Origin: Pseudomonadota bacterium
GTDB lineage: Bacteria > Bdellovibrionota_C > UBA2361 > SZUA-149 > DAOLCO01
Assembly: GCA_027487795.1 (NCBI GenBank)
Contig: JAIYCX010000013.1
Coordinates: 113,730 to 177,729 of the forward strand
Direction: 5' to 3'
Length of the DNA: 64,000 bases
The notes under the pieces were generated by a model. That model did no database searches. It saw nothing but the letters and a program-made list of their open reading frames with translations, and had not been told where the DNA came from. A program made the translations under genes and the position numbers. Shown here one piece after another: positions 43,686 to 52,296 of this stretch (the first letter of the stretch is position 1; each line of letters begins with the position of its first letter).

Positions 43686-45182
43686 GTGAAGTTATTTCTA
43701 TTATTTTCCGTTTTTGTTGTTAGTGTTTGTGGTTTAGTTTACGAACTCATTGCTGCAACAATTGCTAGTTACCTCCTTGGTGACTCTATAACTCACTTCT
43801 CTACAATTATAGGAAGCTATCTTTTTGCAATGGGTGTGGGGTCATACCTTGCACAATTTATTAAAACAAAGGTTTTAGAAACATTTATTAAAATAGAGCT
43901 ACTAGTAGCCCTGATTGGTGGTAGTTCGGCAGCAATTCTTTATTCACTTTTTCCTCATACTAATAGTCTATATCTGCCTTTATATTTAATGGTATTTCTA
44001 GTAGGTACCGGCGTTGGACTTGAAATTCCTTTACTTATGAGAATCCTTAAAACTGAAATGGATTTCTCTAAATTAGTCTCTACTGTACTAAGTTTTGATT
44101 ATGTCGGAGCTCTGTTTGCGAGCGTTTTATTTCCTTTATTTTTCATTCCTCAACTTGGAATAATTAAAACATCTTTCTTTTTTGGTATCATCAATAGTCT
44201 GATCGGAATAAGTATTTTGGTTGCTTGCAGAGAGAAAGTTTCAAACTATTTTTTCAATCTCAGCTCTGGCGTTTTAGTTCTAGTACTTCTCATACTTGGT
44301 TTTTTTAGTTCTAATACTTTACTAAATTCATTTGAAGAAAATATTTATAATGAATCTATCGTTTACTCTTCAAGTTCTCCTTATCAAAGAGTTGTACTTA
44401 GCCGTAAGGGTGAAGCTCTTAAATTATATCTTAATGGTCAGCTTCAGTTCAGCTCACAGGACGAGTATAGATACCATGAAGCATTAGTTCATCCAGGCTT
44501 ATCAAGTTTAAAAAACAGACAAAAAGTCTTAATACTAGGTGGAGGTGATGGTCTTGCAGTTAGGGAAGTTCTAAAATATCCAGATGTAGAAAGTATAACT
44601 GTAATTGATCTAGATCCAAAAGTAACTGAACTTTTTAAAGGAAATTTTCAGTTACAAAAATTAAATTCAAATTCTCTAAACTCCGATAAAGTAAGAATAC
44701 TGAACGCCGATGCCTTTAGCTGGCTAAAAGAAAATAATGAAGTCTTTGATTTTATCATTATAGATCTACCAGATCCAACAAGTTTTTCACTAGGCAAACT
44801 TTATTCTAATTATTTTTATAGCTTAGTAAAAAAACGAATGACTCCAGACTCTCTACTAGTAATACAATCGACCTCTCCCCTAATAGCTAGAAAATCTTTC
44901 TGGATGATAGATAAGACTCTAAGATCTGTTGGATTAAATACTAAGCCTTATCATACCTACGTGCCATCATTTACTGAGTGGGGTTTTATATTAGCTTCTA
45001 AAAATAGCTTACCTATGAATTCTGAACTACCAAGCAACCTTAAATTTCTTGATAATACAGAAATGGAAAAGATGTTTCAATTCGCAAAAGATATGAGTAA
45101 AGTAGAGACCGACATACAGACTCTCTCAACTCAAGGTTTAGTTGAACTATATTCAAATGAATGGGCTCAAGCTGGTGGATAG
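43686..45182 (+). CDS. speE: membrane-fused spermidine synthase
   Basis: Transfers aminopropyl groups to putrescine-like acceptors. 498 residues from GTG. Residues 1-220 hold about seven membrane spans (LVYELIAATIASYLLGDSIT, VFLVGTGVGLEIPLLMRIL). Residues 230-498 are the synthase domain: SSPYQRVVL, LYLNGQLQFSSQDEYRYHEA, VLILGGGDGLAVREVLKYPD, VTVIDLDPKV-like ITVIDLDPK and IIIDLPDP. Together with speD it makes spermidine or a related polyamine, here tied to the membrane. Confidence 0.9.
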   Translation: MKLFLLFSVFVVSVCGLVYELIAATIASYLLGDSITHFSTIIGSYLFAMGVGSYLAQFIKTKVLETFIKIELLVALIGGSSAAILYSLFPHTNSLYLPLYLMVFLVGTGVGLEIPLLMRILKTEMDFSKLVSTVLSFDYVGALFASVLFPLFFIPQLGIIKTSFFFGIINSLIGISILVACREKVSNYFFNLSSGVLVLVLLILGFFSSNTLLNSFEENIYNESIVYSSSSPYQRVVLSRKGEALKLYLNGQLQFSSQDEYRYHEALVHPGLSSLKNRQKVLILGGGDGLAVREVLKYPDVESITVIDLDPKVTELFKGNFQLQKLNSNSLNSDKVRILNADAFSWLKENNEVFDFIIIDLPDPTSFSLGKLYSNYFYSLVKKRMTPDSLLVIQSTSPLIARKSFWMIDKTLRSVGLNTKPYHTYVPSFTEWGFILASKNSLPMNSELPSNLKFLDNTEMEKMFQFAKDMSKVETDIQTLSTQGLVELYSNEWAQAGG

Positions 45183-46845
45183 ACGTAAGTTTATAGGTTC
45201 TTTAATAGTACTGGCTGGATCATCTGGCTTGATTTTTAAAACTATAAAAATATTTCAAAATTCAAAAAAAGCCAAACTAAAATATCTTGGTCAAGATAGT
45301 GCTTTCTTACACAAGATTAGAGAAAGCTTTGATTACTCAAAAGTTGAAGTTAATACTAACTATTATGATTGTATAGTTTTAGGCGGTGGTATATCTGGAC
45401 TAAGTTCTATTTATCACCTTGAAAAAAATACGCGAGAAAAAAATAAATCTGGTAATTATCTACCAGCTAAATATCTACTACTGGAAGCTCAAAATGACAT
45501 AGGAGGGAATTCTCAGAGCGGCTCTTTTAAAAACGGTGAAAATGAAATCTCAAAATATCCTTACGGGGCACACTACTTACCAATACCATCTACTGAACTT
45601 TCAGAACTAAATAACTTTCTATTAAAAAGTAATATTAGTTATTTTGATCCAGAATTAAATCAAACTTTATATAATCCTGAATATCTAATCCATTCACCTG
45701 AAACTAAATTATTATACCTAGGACGCTGGCATGATGGTTTAATTCCTTTTGAAAGTCTTAATCAAGAAGAGCTTTTAGAAATAGCAAAATTCAATGAAAT
45801 AATACATAAATTCAGAATAAGAGTTGGCTCAGATAATAAAAATGCATTTAGTATTCCAATTTCTAATTCTTCCAGAGATGAAGACCTACTCGAACTTGAT
45901 AAAATTTCATTTAAAGACTTTCTTGAAAGCCAACAACTAAACAGTAAATTTTTACACTGGTTTGTAAATTATGCAACAAAAGATGACTACGGCTGTGAGT
46001 ATAACGAAACTTCTGCCTGGGCAGGAATTCATTATTTTGCCTCTCGTCCTCAAGACGAATCTTCCAGTACTAATAAACATCAACCTGATCTTTTGACCTG
46101 GCCTGAAGGTAATGGTTTCTTAGTAAAAAAATTTAAAGAACAAATTAATTCTGAAGTTAGATGCAATTGTTTAATTTTACAAGTAGCTCCTACAGATGAT
46201 GGTAACTATCTAGTCTATTATCTTGATAGAGGAAAAAATAAGATCATAGCTTTAAAAACTAAAAGCATAATTTCTAGTCTACCTCATTTTATTAATAAAA
46301 GAATTTTTTCTAGTAGTTTATTTTCTAATAACAAAAGCCTTCCAAATTTAGAAACAGACTACACACCTTGGTTAGTAGCAAACTTAAATATTGAAACCCT
46401 TCCTGCAAAATATAAAAATATACCTTGGGATTCTATTTCTTTTTATTCGGATTCTTTGGGATTTGTAAGGGCTGACCATCAAAACTTAACACCTAAGAAT
46501 ACTGGTGCAGTACTAAGTTACTATCTCCCTTATTCTAAAAATAAAAGTAATCAAATCAGACATGATCTCTCTGAAACATCACTTGAGAAATTAGGAGACA
46601 CGGTAATAAAAGAACTATCTAAATTCTATCCAGGTCTAGAGAATGAAGTTAGCCAAATTGACTTTTGGATCTGGGGTCATGCTATGAATAAGCCAAAACC
46701 TGGGAATATGAGACAAGCAGTTTTAAATGATGTAAACTCAGTATCTAATTCTTTGTACTTAGCTCACACCGATTACAGTGGTATTTCTGTTTTTGAAGAA
46801 GCTTTTTATCAAGGTGTTAGAGCGGCAGAGCAAATAGCATTCTAA
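45175..46845 (+). CDS. Tat-exported FAD-dependent oxidase, possibly polyamine oxidase
   Basis: 556 residues from GTG 45175, which overlaps the synthase stop (GTGGATAG); the longer frame from 45142 lacks a better start. A Tat signal MDRRKFIGSLIVLAGSSG, then the FAD-binding DCIVLGGGISGLSSIYHLEK and an amine-oxidase/phytoene-desaturase-like body ending SNSLYLAHTDYSGISVFEEA. The family oxidises amines or related compounds. Position after speD and speE suggests a polyamine substrate outside the inner membrane. Confidence 0.8.
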   Translation: MDRRKFIGSLIVLAGSSGLIFKTIKIFQNSKKAKLKYLGQDSAFLHKIRESFDYSKVEVNTNYYDCIVLGGGISGLSSIYHLEKNTREKNKSGNYLPAKYLLLEAQNDIGGNSQSGSFKNGENEISKYPYGAHYLPIPSTELSELNNFLLKSNISYFDPELNQTLYNPEYLIHSPETKLLYLGRWHDGLIPFESLNQEELLEIAKFNEIIHKFRIRVGSDNKNAFSIPISNSSRDEDLLELDKISFKDFLESQQLNSKFLHWFVNYATKDDYGCEYNETSAWAGIHYFASRPQDESSSTNKHQPDLLTWPEGNGFLVKKFKEQINSEVRCNCLILQVAPTDDGNYLVYYLDRGKNKIIALKTKSIISSLPHFINKRIFSSSLFSNNKSLPNLETDYTPWLVANLNIETLPAKYKNIPWDSISFYSDSLGFVRADHQNLTPKNTGAVLSYYLPYSKNKSNQIRHDLSETSLEKLGDTVIKELSKFYPGLENEVSQIDFWIWGHAMNKPKPGNMRQAVLNDVNSVSNSLYLAHTDYSGISVFEEAFYQGVRAAEQIAF

Positions 46846-46995
46846 GTTTAGATCATTTTAGTCTTAATGTCCTCATTCTCACACATTCCCGCTGGGAATG
46901 TAGTTCCGAGGTGCCACAAATTTTTTCCAGCTAAATTTAGCTGAAGAAAAAAATTTGCTCGAAGTCCGGATATTAAGACTAAAATGATCTAAACT
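46845..46995 (+). repeat. paired palindromic element, unit 1, copy 2
   Basis: Perfect 24-base arms (AGTTTAGATCATTTTAGTCT and its complement), hairpin ACATTCCC/GGGAATGT, core CGAGGTGCC, TTTAGCT hairpin and GAAGTCCG. It begins on the last base of the oxidase stop codon. Confidence 0.88.
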
Positions 46996-47102
46996 TTCAT
47001 TCTCTTTATTATTTTATAATTTCTGTAATCACTCAATTATTCAGAGATAAAGTATTTACTTAAAAAAAATTATCCGATAGTTAATAAAGCGAGGGGATTA
47101 AA

Positions 47103-47255
47103 GAGTTTGGAACGCTAAAGTCTTACTGGCCGGACTTCGAGTAAATTTTTTTCCTTAGCTAAATATAGCTGCAAAAAATTTAGGGCACCTCGGAGCTGAA
47201 TTCCCAGCGGGAATTCGCGAGAATGAGGCCAGAAAGACTTTAGCGTTCCAAACTC
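47103..47255 (-). repeat. paired palindromic element, unit 2, copy 2
   Basis: Perfect 22-base arms (GAGTTTGGAACGCTAAAGTC and its complement), hairpin GAATTCCC/GGGAATTC, cores CGGACTTCG and GGCACCTCG, followed by AGGTGGGGGTA. It is 107 bases from unit 1, making a composite of about 411 bases. Confidence 0.88.
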
Positions 47256-47312
47256 AGGTGGGGGTAATTAACAGTTACTGGGAAACTATCTGCAAAATAT
47301 TTAAATAACTAT

Positions 47313-48008
47313 ATGAACTCAGAAATTGATGTACTAATCATAAATGCTCATCCAGATGATTGCGAAATGGCTATGGGTGGGACTTTATTGAAATTTACTA
47401 AGGCAGGGTTTAAGGTTCTTAATCTTAGTTTAACAGCTGGACAGAGTGGAACATTTGGAAATGTTGAAATAAGAAAAGAAGAGTTTACTGCCGCTGGGAA
47501 ATACTCTGGTGCAGAAACAGAAATGTGGGAGTACCCAGATACTAGACTGGAGAAATCACTTGAAATAGTTGAGCGTGTAGCTAAAATCATCAGAGTTAGA
47601 AAACCTAAAATAGTTTTCGCACCTTATCTTAGAAATGATAGGGCATCCTTTCATGGAATGGCGAACAAAGATCATTCAGTAGCAGGCCAAATAGCATCAG
47701 AAGCTTGTAAACTAGCACGATTTAAAAATGCTTTTTCAGATAGCAGTTCTCATACTGTATCAAAGTTATTCTTTTATATGATTCCATCAACAGTATTTCC
47801 TCAATTACTGGTTGATATTTCAGATACAGTCAGTGAATACAAAGAACTAGTTTCTTGTTACAAAACTCAATTACAGATTCCTAATATTTTTGAAATACTA
47901 CTTGCTTCAAAGATACAGCATGCCAGCGAAGCTAAAATTAGTTATGCAGAAGCATTTGTCACAGAAATGCCATTAATTATAACACCTGAAAATATTTTTA
48001 ATTTATAG
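47313..48008 (+). CDS. PIG-L/BshB-type metal-dependent deacetylase
   Basis: 231 residues. Zn site INAHPDDCEMAMGG (residues 11-24) and the later His pair in NKDHSVAG. RNDRASFHGMANKDH and TAGQSGTFGNVEIRKEEFTA fit the BshB1 group, which removes acetyl from N-acetyl-glucosaminyl compounds. Two more sugar-related genes follow with the same direction, so glycan or glycolipid processing is likelier than bacillithiol synthesis. Substrate unknown. Confidence 0.87.
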   Translation: MNSEIDVLIINAHPDDCEMAMGGTLLKFTKAGFKVLNLSLTAGQSGTFGNVEIRKEEFTAAGKYSGAETEMWEYPDTRLEKSLEIVERVAKIIRVRKPKIVFAPYLRNDRASFHGMANKDHSVAGQIASEACKLARFKNAFSDSSSHTVSKLFFYMIPSTVFPQLLVDISDTVSEYKELVSCYKTQLQIPNIFEILLASKIQHASEAKISYAEAFVTEMPLIITPENIFNL

Positions 48009-48018
48009 ACCAATTACA

Positions 48019-49128
48019 ATGTTAGATAGATATAACTTCAGAGTAATTCCTCCTGCCGGTAATTTTTTACCTTTTTTTTCTGTATTCAAAAAATATTTAA
48101 AATGCTCTGAAAACAAACTTAATCAAGAAATAAAAACTCATTTTCCTAAACATAATGTCTTCACATTAAATTCCGGAAAAGCAGCATTACTTTTAGTTTT
48201 AAAATCTATTAAAGAAATAGATTCTAGAAGTTTTATTCTCATCTCAGCCTACACCTGCCCTGATATAGCAATATGCGCTATACTTGCAGGTTTTAAAATT
48301 CGACTTCTCGATACGCATATTAAATCTTCAAGCATCAGTGTACCTACCGATGATGATCTAAGAGACTGTGTCGCGGTGATTTCAAGTAATTTATATGGGG
48401 AAATTGATGATAGTAATGTAGAAAAAATCTGCAAAGACAATAATCTATTTCATATTGATGATGCCTGTCAGTCGGCTCATAGTTTTAAAAATGGTTCTCT
48501 TGTTGGCAGATCTGAAAATAGTATCGGTATATTTTCTTTTGGAAGAGGAAAAGCATATTCAGCAGTAGGTGGGGGCATGCTTACGATACCTAAAAATGAA
48601 TACTTTATTTCGCTAGCTAAAATAGTAGAAAAAAATTATCATGAATTAGCAAAACCCTCATTTGAAGATTCTCATAAATACTTAATTAAACTCGCTGTAC
48701 TAAATATTCTCAAATATCCCTACTTCTATGGTATAGTCACCAAAATCAGATTTTTTAAATTAGGCGAAACTATAATTAATTTTAATATAGAAGATAAAAA
48801 AGCAAGCAAGGCCGAACTTGCTCTTATTAGTTTTGCTTTAAGCACTGAGAATATTTACAACAGCTTCTCTAGAAAAGCTTTAATAGTAAGCAAAGAAATA
48901 AAACAAAAGTTCTTTGCAGGAAATTCCGCAAAGAAACTTGGACTTAGCCCATCTTATCCTAAGATATTAATAGAATATCATGAACTTAAAGAATTACTAC
49001 ATGAGGAAAATAAAAATAGACACTTCCCGAATGCTAAACTTCTAAGTGAAACAATTTTAACGATCCCTAACCACGATTTAATAAACGAACACGATAGAAT
49101 CGAAATTTATAAACTACTTACGGAATAA
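48019..49128 (+). CDS. DegT/DnrJ/EryC1-type sugar aminotransferase or relative
   Basis: 369 residues. PLP-fold features: FTLNSGKAALLLVLKSI, ISAYTCPDIAICAILAGFKI, DDACQSAHSF with the PLP-pyridine Asp, and internal aldimine Lys in FSFGRGKAYSAVGGGML. The family transaminates nucleotide keto-sugars. It starts 10 bases after the deacetylase gene. Confidence 0.82.
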   Translation: MLDRYNFRVIPPAGNFLPFFSVFKKYLKCSENKLNQEIKTHFPKHNVFTLNSGKAALLLVLKSIKEIDSRSFILISAYTCPDIAICAILAGFKIRLLDTHIKSSSISVPTDDDLRDCVAVISSNLYGEIDDSNVEKICKDNNLFHIDDACQSAHSFKNGSLVGRSENSIGIFSFGRGKAYSAVGGGMLTIPKNEYFISLAKIVEKNYHELAKPSFEDSHKYLIKLAVLNILKYPYFYGIVTKIRFFKLGETIINFNIEDKKASKAELALISFALSTENIYNSFSRKALIVSKEIKQKFFAGNSAKKLGLSPSYPKILIEYHELKELLHEENKNRHFPNAKLLSETILTIPNHDLINEHDRIEIYKLLTE

Positions 49129-49139
49129 CATCCTAAATC

Positions 49140-50309
49140 ATGCTTAACTACATCGCCCTAATTGCTCTGCTCTCAATATTCTACTCTTACTTTGGCTACT
49201 TTCTTTTATTGCAATATTTCAAAAAAAATAAAATTAATGAAATAACAACAGAAGTAGAGGAACCAACATCTATAAGTATAATCATTGCAGCTAAAAACGA
49301 AGAACTGCACATAGAAGAGAAAATCATTAATACTTTATCTCTTAAAGCCTGGGATAAAACTGTTAAAGAGGAGTTATTGTCAGCTAACCCAAGAATAGAA
49401 GTAATAGTAGCTGATGACTCCAGTTCAGACAGAACTCTAGAGATTGTTCAGTTATTTAAAGACAGTGGCGTATTAATAAGTTCATCAAAAGATAATAAAG
49501 GAAAAGAAGTTGCTCAACGTGAGGCTGTGCTACTTTCTAAATCAGATATTATTTTATTCACAGATACTAAAGTAATTTTAAATGAAGATATAATTCATAA
49601 TACACTAAAATATTACAAAAATGCTTCAGTCGGAGTAGTTAGTAGTACAGATTGTGTTATCGATAATGATAACAAAAGCGGCGAAGGAGCATACGTTAAA
49701 TACGAGATGAAACTTCGTGATTTAGAATCAGAGGTTAATTCTCTAGTAGGCTTAAGTGGATCATGCTTTTCTGCAAGAAGAACTATTGCAACTAAAATAG
49801 AAGCAGGCATCCCTAGTGACTTTACCCTACTCATGCAGGCTATTAAATTTGGCTACAAAGGTATAATTGCACCTGATGTTATCGGCAGCTACCAAGCTGT
49901 AAAAGACATCGATAAAGAATTTAAAAGAAAAGTCAGAACCGTTCTTAGAGGAATGACTGCTTTAGCAAGTCATAGTGAAATGCTTGATATTAGTAAGTAT
50001 GGATTCTTCTCAGTTCAATTAATTTCGCACAAACTGTACCGCTGGCTAGTACCTTGGTTCTTAATAATACTTTTTATATCTAGTTTCATACTGTCTTCTT
50101 GTTCTAGTTTTTGGAGCCTAATATTTTTAGGACAACTAGCTCTAGTATTTTTAGCACTATGCGGTAAATATGCCCCTAGTTCCACAAAATACCTAGCAGT
50201 AAAAATTTCGCTTTTTTTCATTGTTTCAAACCTTGCTATCTTAGTAGCTGGTATCAAATTCATCCAAGGCAAACAAATCGCAAGCTGGGAGCCTTCTAAA
50301 AAAGGTTGA
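49140..50309 (+). CDS. family 2 glycosyltransferase, membrane-bound
   Basis: 389 residues. An N-terminal span (IALIALLSIFYSYFGYFLLL), then a GT-A domain with ISIIIAAKNEELHIEEKI, VIVADDSSSDRTLE, DTKVILNE as the DxD-like site, and SGEGAYVKYEMKLRDLESEV. C-terminal spans (LVPWFLIILFISSFILSS, KISLFFIVSNLAILVAG). Adds sugars to a lipid-linked or exported glycan. It follows the aminotransferase by 11 bases and ends this operon. Confidence 0.87.
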   Translation: MLNYIALIALLSIFYSYFGYFLLLQYFKKNKINEITTEVEEPTSISIIIAAKNEELHIEEKIINTLSLKAWDKTVKEELLSANPRIEVIVADDSSSDRTLEIVQLFKDSGVLISSSKDNKGKEVAQREAVLLSKSDIILFTDTKVILNEDIIHNTLKYYKNASVGVVSSTDCVIDNDNKSGEGAYVKYEMKLRDLESEVNSLVGLSGSCFSARRTIATKIEAGIPSDFTLLMQAIKFGYKGIIAPDVIGSYQAVKDIDKEFKRKVRTVLRGMTALASHSEMLDISKYGFFSVQLISHKLYRWLVPWFLIILFISSFILSSCSSFWSLIFLGQLALVFLALCGKYAPSSTKYLAVKISLFFIVSNLAILVAGIKFIQGKQIASWEPSKKG

Positions 50310-50324
50310 TTTTATCCCAAACCC

Positions 50325-50391
50325 TTCCATCCTCCTATCCTTCCTGTCAAATTTACTTAATTAAAAAACAGGAAGGATAGGAGGATAGGAG
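50325..50391. terminator. palindrome/terminator, CTCCTATCCTTCCTGT family
   Basis: CATCCTCCTATCCTTCCTGT pairs with ACAGGAAGGATAGGAGGATA, a 20-bp stem, loop CAAATTTACTTAATTAAAAA. It lies between convergent genes. A single related arm (ACCTTCTTCGCTTCCTGTTT) follows at about 50451-50470, at the 3' end of the PEP-CTERM gene. Confidence 0.7.
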
Positions 50392-50471
50392 AAATTTTTA
50401 GTGCGTATAAAGTTTTTGTAATAAACTTACTTTTTCCCAAACCCTTCCAACCTTCTTCGCTTCCTGTTTTT

Positions 50472-51275
50472 TTAATTCTCAAAACTAACAGCTCTTTTTT
50501 TCATAATTAGACCAACAGCAGCGCAGGTTAAAAGTAATACCGAACCAGGCTCAGGGACTTGTGCGCTGCCTTCTATTGTATCGTTTCCACAAGTCATCGC
50601 CCAATGAAAACCTAGTACAGATCCTTTTAAATAATTATCTGGAAAACTAAAAGAGTATATCAACTTATCATAGTTACTGCCGAGAACATCTTCTATCGAC
50701 CATGTTCCAGTTAAAAATTTCTGTTCTGCTGAATCAACATTATATCTGACCTCTTGTCCTTCTCTGTAAATATAACCAGGCTCAGAATTTGAGAGTACAA
50801 CCTGTTCTTTCTTAACTTGATATATAGATAACTCTCCAGACTTACCGATATAGTTCTGACTTTTGTTTTTATCTATTTGATCACCATGATCCGAAAGCAC
50901 TGCAGCTAACTCCATAAACTCACCATTATTAAAGTCATCTTTTAAATATCCAGCTATACCATTAGGTGACCAACCATCCGTACTAATAAAAAGATCACCA
51001 AGCCTGGTACCGTATGAACCTACTTTTGAAAAATAAGTTGAAAAAATTGATACTGCTAAGGAATTATTTTTAATATCAACTGTCATCTGACTAATATCAA
51101 AAATGTCCGATGACCCAATTACATCTTTACCTGCCCATGAGTTATTACTAGCAGTCCCACCAATGTAGTTATCAAGTATTGTTGTAGTAGCTGAAACAAA
51201 AGATATTGGTAAGAGAATTATTATACTACAAAATAATTCTATAATTTTAACTCTTACGATTCTATTAGTTCTCAT
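50472..51275 (-). CDS. PEP-CTERM surface protein
   Basis: 267 residues. A Sec signal (IIELFCSIIILLPISFVSA) and a C-terminal sorting signal: VPEPGSVLLLTCAAVGLIMK followed by basic residues. PEP-CTERM proteins are processed by an exosortase and usually linked to extracellular polysaccharide. The middle part (residues 35-235) resembles the DUF-type beta domains of such proteins but I do not recognise one. It fits with the XrtA-type deacetylase at 36657. Confidence 0.85.
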   Translation of the reverse strand: MRTNRIVRVKIIELFCSIIILLPISFVSATTTILDNYIGGTASNNSWAGKDVIGSSDIFDISQMTVDIKNNSLAVSIFSTYFSKVGSYGTRLGDLFISTDGWSPNGIAGYLKDDFNNGEFMELAAVLSDHGDQIDKNKSQNYIGKSGELSIYQVKKEQVVLSNSEPGYIYREGQEVRYNVDSAEQKFLTGTWSIEDVLGSNYDKLIYSFSFPDNYLKGSVLGFHWAMTCGNDTIEGSAQVPEPGSVLLLTCAAVGLIMKKRAVSFEN

Positions 51276-51527
51276 AAACTAGCTCCTTTAGTATCTTCGT
51301 CCGATAATTTGATTAATCCACTCTGCTAACAAGGATCAATATCGTAGTATTCTAATGCACATTATCCTATTTACGATGAGAATAGTATCAATTTAGTTTC
51401 TAATTATTTTTTATTAACTACTAACTTGATATCTGCTGGCTATTTGAGTATTAACTTTTTCCTGCCTTTAATTAGTGTAAAAGCACTACTTAAGGGAACG
51501 GTGCGTATCAGGTTAACATTTAAGGTT

Positions 51528-51598
51528 CGGGTCCTCGTATAATGGCATTACACCACCCTCTTAAGGTGGGAATTGTGGTTCGAGTCCACAGGAGCCGA
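51528..51598 (+). tRNA. tRNA-Lys-like (anticodon CUU)
   Basis: Acceptor CGGGTCC/GGAGCCG with one G-G mismatch at the fourth pair, D arm GTA/TAC, anticodon arm CCACC-CTCTTAA-GGTGG (anticodon CTT), short variable loop, T arm TGTGG-TTCGAGT-CCACA, discriminator A. No CCA encoded, unlike selC. The D arm looks Glu-like. Confidence 0.7.
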
Positions 51599-51618
51599 TT
51601 GTTGTTTTTTGGTAAATT

Positions 51619-51692
51619 TTCCTAGTAGCTCAATTGGTAGAGCGCCAGTTTAAGTAAGCTGAAGGTTATAGGTTCAAATCCTATCTAGGAAG
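51619..51692 (+). tRNA. tRNA-like gene with abnormal anticodon loop
   Basis: Perfect 7-bp acceptor TTCCTAG/CTAGGAA, D arm GCTC/GAGC, T arm ATAGG-TTCAAAT-CCTAT. The anticodon arm fits either CAGTT-TAAGTA-AGCTG (6-nt loop) or a 4-5 bp stem with 8-nt loop TTAAGTAA, not 7. There is one base more than usual between position 26 and the T stem. Identity uncertain. No CCA encoded. Confidence 0.6.
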
Positions 51693-51694
51693 TT

Positions 51695-51767
51695 AGGGAT
51701 GTAGCTCAGTTGGGAGAGCGTTTGCATGTATGCAAAAGGTCGTTGGTTCGAGTCCTTCCATCTCTAT
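51695..51767 (+). tRNA. tRNA-Ala-like gene with 6-nt anticodon loop and weak T stem
   Basis: Acceptor AGGGATG/CATCTCT (one G-U), D arm GCTC/GAGC, anticodon arm TTTGC-ATGTAT-GCAAA with one base fewer than the ATGGCAT loop of ordinary tRNA-Ala. The T stem GTTGG/CCTTC has two mismatches. The body is otherwise like tRNA-Ala. Possibly decayed or special-purpose. Confidence 0.5.
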
Positions 51768-51838
51768 TTAGTTTATTTCATTTACTACTAAAGGAAAGAA
51801 CGCACTTTCCTCTTTTTCTGGGCCTCTTTTTTCAGCCT

Positions 51839-52078
51839 CTATAAGAATCTTGGTATTAAATTTTGCTCTACAATAGCTGAAGAAATCATAGCTAAAGCAG
51901 TCCCACAATCCAAACAACAGACTTCAGTACAGCCACTACTATTTGAATACGGATCTAATTCTGCTAAATTTCCACAATCAGGACAAAGACAATTAGAATC
52001 AGATCCCGACGCATAATACTGCACTATAACTCTATTTTGTTTGCGATATATATTCAAATCTAAAAAAGAACTTATCAT
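51839..52078 (-). CDS. small zinc-ribbon protein
   Basis: 79 residues with two Cys pairs (CLCPDCGN and CCLDCGTA), a likely single Zn ribbon. No other domain. Start ATG 52078 has GGGGCC nearby but no strong ribosome site. Family not recognised. Confidence 0.6.
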   Translation of the reverse strand: MISSFLDLNIYRKQNRVIVQYYASGSDSNCLCPDCGNLAELDPYSNSSGCTEVCCLDCGTALAMISSAIVEQNLIPRFL

Positions 52079-52296
52079 TTGAGGCCCCTATTTTTTTGAA
52101 CTTCCTGTTTTTGGAATAAATGATAGATAGCAAACTATTAGAAATAGGCAAAATTAATAGTTTTTATAATTTACATTGATTTTTCCTATAAACAAGAAAA
52201 GCTCTTCTCAAATGACTTTTTAGACGACATATTAGCTGTGTCTTAAAGCACTAGTTTTGCTTTAATGATGAATAACTTAATAAACGAAACTAAACA

